Virus record (IMG/VR): IMGVR_UViG_3300022752_000448
Coordinates: 1-21,637 of that record
Source of the DNA: a virus
DNA: 21,637 nt
Strand: one strand, 5' to 3'
Numbering within the stretch: position 1 is the first letter of the stretch; every line of letters starts with the position of its first letter. Made by a program: the position numbers and the translations under genes. Under the pieces are notes generated by a model that was given only the letters and a program-made list of their open reading frames with translations, did not search any database and had not been told where the DNA came from. This document shows, in pieces, positions 21,013 through 21,637 of the stretch.

Positions 21013-21637
21013 AACAACGCCTCCTAGAAATAATAAAAAAAGCATTAACAGAACAACCCAAAAAGAAAAAATGCGATTGTGGTTGCACTGAATGTACTAG
21101 TGCTCCTTTATTAAACGAATCTAAACAATACAACATGGCTATTTCTGAAAACATGAGATACCATTTAGACAACAAGATTCAAATCCATGACAACATTTTC
21201 AGACCAGGCTCAAAATCACACATTGAACTGATTCATGAAGCTCGTTTGTTATGGAAAAAAGAAATTATTGAATTAAAAGAAACTGATAAACATTTATTTG
21301 AAAACACAGATTTAGGTCGTTTTGGAATGTATGAAGGTGAGGTGGTTCCACTTGATTATCCAATGATGGAAATTGAAACTTTAACAGAAGCCGAATTAGA
21401 AGAAGAAAAAAAACAACCTGCTTTAGGTAAACCAAAACGTGGTGGTTCTAAAAAGTTTTATGTTTATGTTAAAGATCCTAAAACCAAGCGTATTAAAAAA
21501 GTATCATTTGGTATGGCAGGTGGTGGATTAAGAGCAAAACTTAATAATCCTAAAGCACGTCAAGCGTTTTCAAAAAGACATGATTGTCCTAATAAAAAAG
21601 ACAGAACAAAGGCGTCGTACTGGAGTTGTGCATTGCC
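21009..21637 (+). CDS. Multi-module phage protein with capsid-targeting-like leader (3' end outside window)
   Basis: The gene is open to the right edge (209 complete codons visible). The start MKQRLLEIIKKALTE (LTE at 13-15) matches the leader pattern, followed by a basic Cys cluster KKKKCDCGCTEC (Cys22, 24, 26, 29) that may bind zinc. Residues ~42-120 (ISENMRYHLDNKIQIHDNIF, then LGRFGMYEGEVVPLDYPMME) and ~145-209 (KKFYVYVKDPKTKRIKKVSF, then NNPKARQAFSKRHDC and SYWSC) are two domains I recall from many marine phages and also from large algal viruses. The second has His191, Cys193 and Cys207. The ATGA overlap with the nuclease-like gene indicates coupling. A virion or capsid-core role is likely; exact function is unknown. 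Confidence 0.8.
   Translation, partial: MKQRLLEIIKKALTEQPKKKKCDCGCTECTSAPLLNESKQYNMAISENMRYHLDNKIQIHDNIFRPGSKSHIELIHEARLLWKKEIIELKETDKHLFENTDLGRFGMYEGEVVPLDYPMMEIETLTEAELEEEKKQPALGKPKRGGSKKFYVYVKDPKTKRIKKVSFGMAGGGLRAKLNNPKARQAFSKRHDCPNKKDRTKASYWSCAL

Overview
The window is a dense, single-strand block of a tailed-phage genome. It is AT-rich (roughly 70% A+T by eye), every supported gene lies on the + strand, and most junctions are short or overlap by 4-14 nt. A T4-type TOPRIM primase, RecB-like and GIY-YIG nucleases and a large set of baseplate/fibre-like proteins point to a distant T4-like myovirus. The host is probably a marine Bacteroidetes (flavobacteria-like) cell. A 57-residue protein resembles the short Hc1/histone H1-like proteins of that phylum, and almost every start codon lacks a Shine-Dalgarno sequence and sits in an A/T-rich leader. 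Neither lifestyle nor host can be proven from the window.

Layout. (1) Positions 2-10101: virion tail genes. These are the end of a beta-rich protein, a small coiled-coil protein, a 1256-residue composite baseplate/tail protein, two further Ser/Thr/Gly/Asn/Tyr-rich proteins, a 218-residue protein with an Ig-like end, and two tandem proteins with a shared C-terminal domain. (2) Positions 10106-12948: a SegE-like GIY-YIG protein, a free-standing GIY-YIG/NUMOD homing endonuclease whose end overlaps the start of the primase, the primase itself, and a RecB-like PD-(D/E)XK nuclease. (3) Positions 13002-21637: mostly small genes plus enzymes, with a zeta-like P-loop kinase, a nucleotidyltransferase/zinc-ribbon/metallopeptidase fusion, a HAD phosphatase, a PD-(D/E)XK-like protein and the histone-like protein.

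The most interesting signal is in region 3. Many otherwise unrelated proteins begin with a short amphipathic helix-like leader ending in (L/I)-x-E. Examples are MIKLTDLLRE, MIKLTDLLKE, MKKSQLQQIIKEE...VLNE, MNKYSLVKLME and MKQRLLEIIKKALTE. This is the form of the T4 capsid-targeting sequences of internal head proteins, which the gp21 prohead protease cleaves after (L/I)xE. My hypothesis is that region 3 encodes a capsid-packaged set of enzymes and DNA-binding proteins delivered with the genome. The same helix-LxE signal also occurs inside two longer proteins, as if separate packaged modules had been fused and could be cut apart.

A recurring 13-base core, ATATTTATAATAA, or close variants of it lies at several gene boundaries, often directly after the upstream stop codon, and appears to mark transcription-unit borders. 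One GC-containing hairpin (18791-18827) is the clearest terminator candidate. I saw no tRNA, rRNA, CRISPR array or insertion sequence, and no stretch over 300 nt is without a gene.
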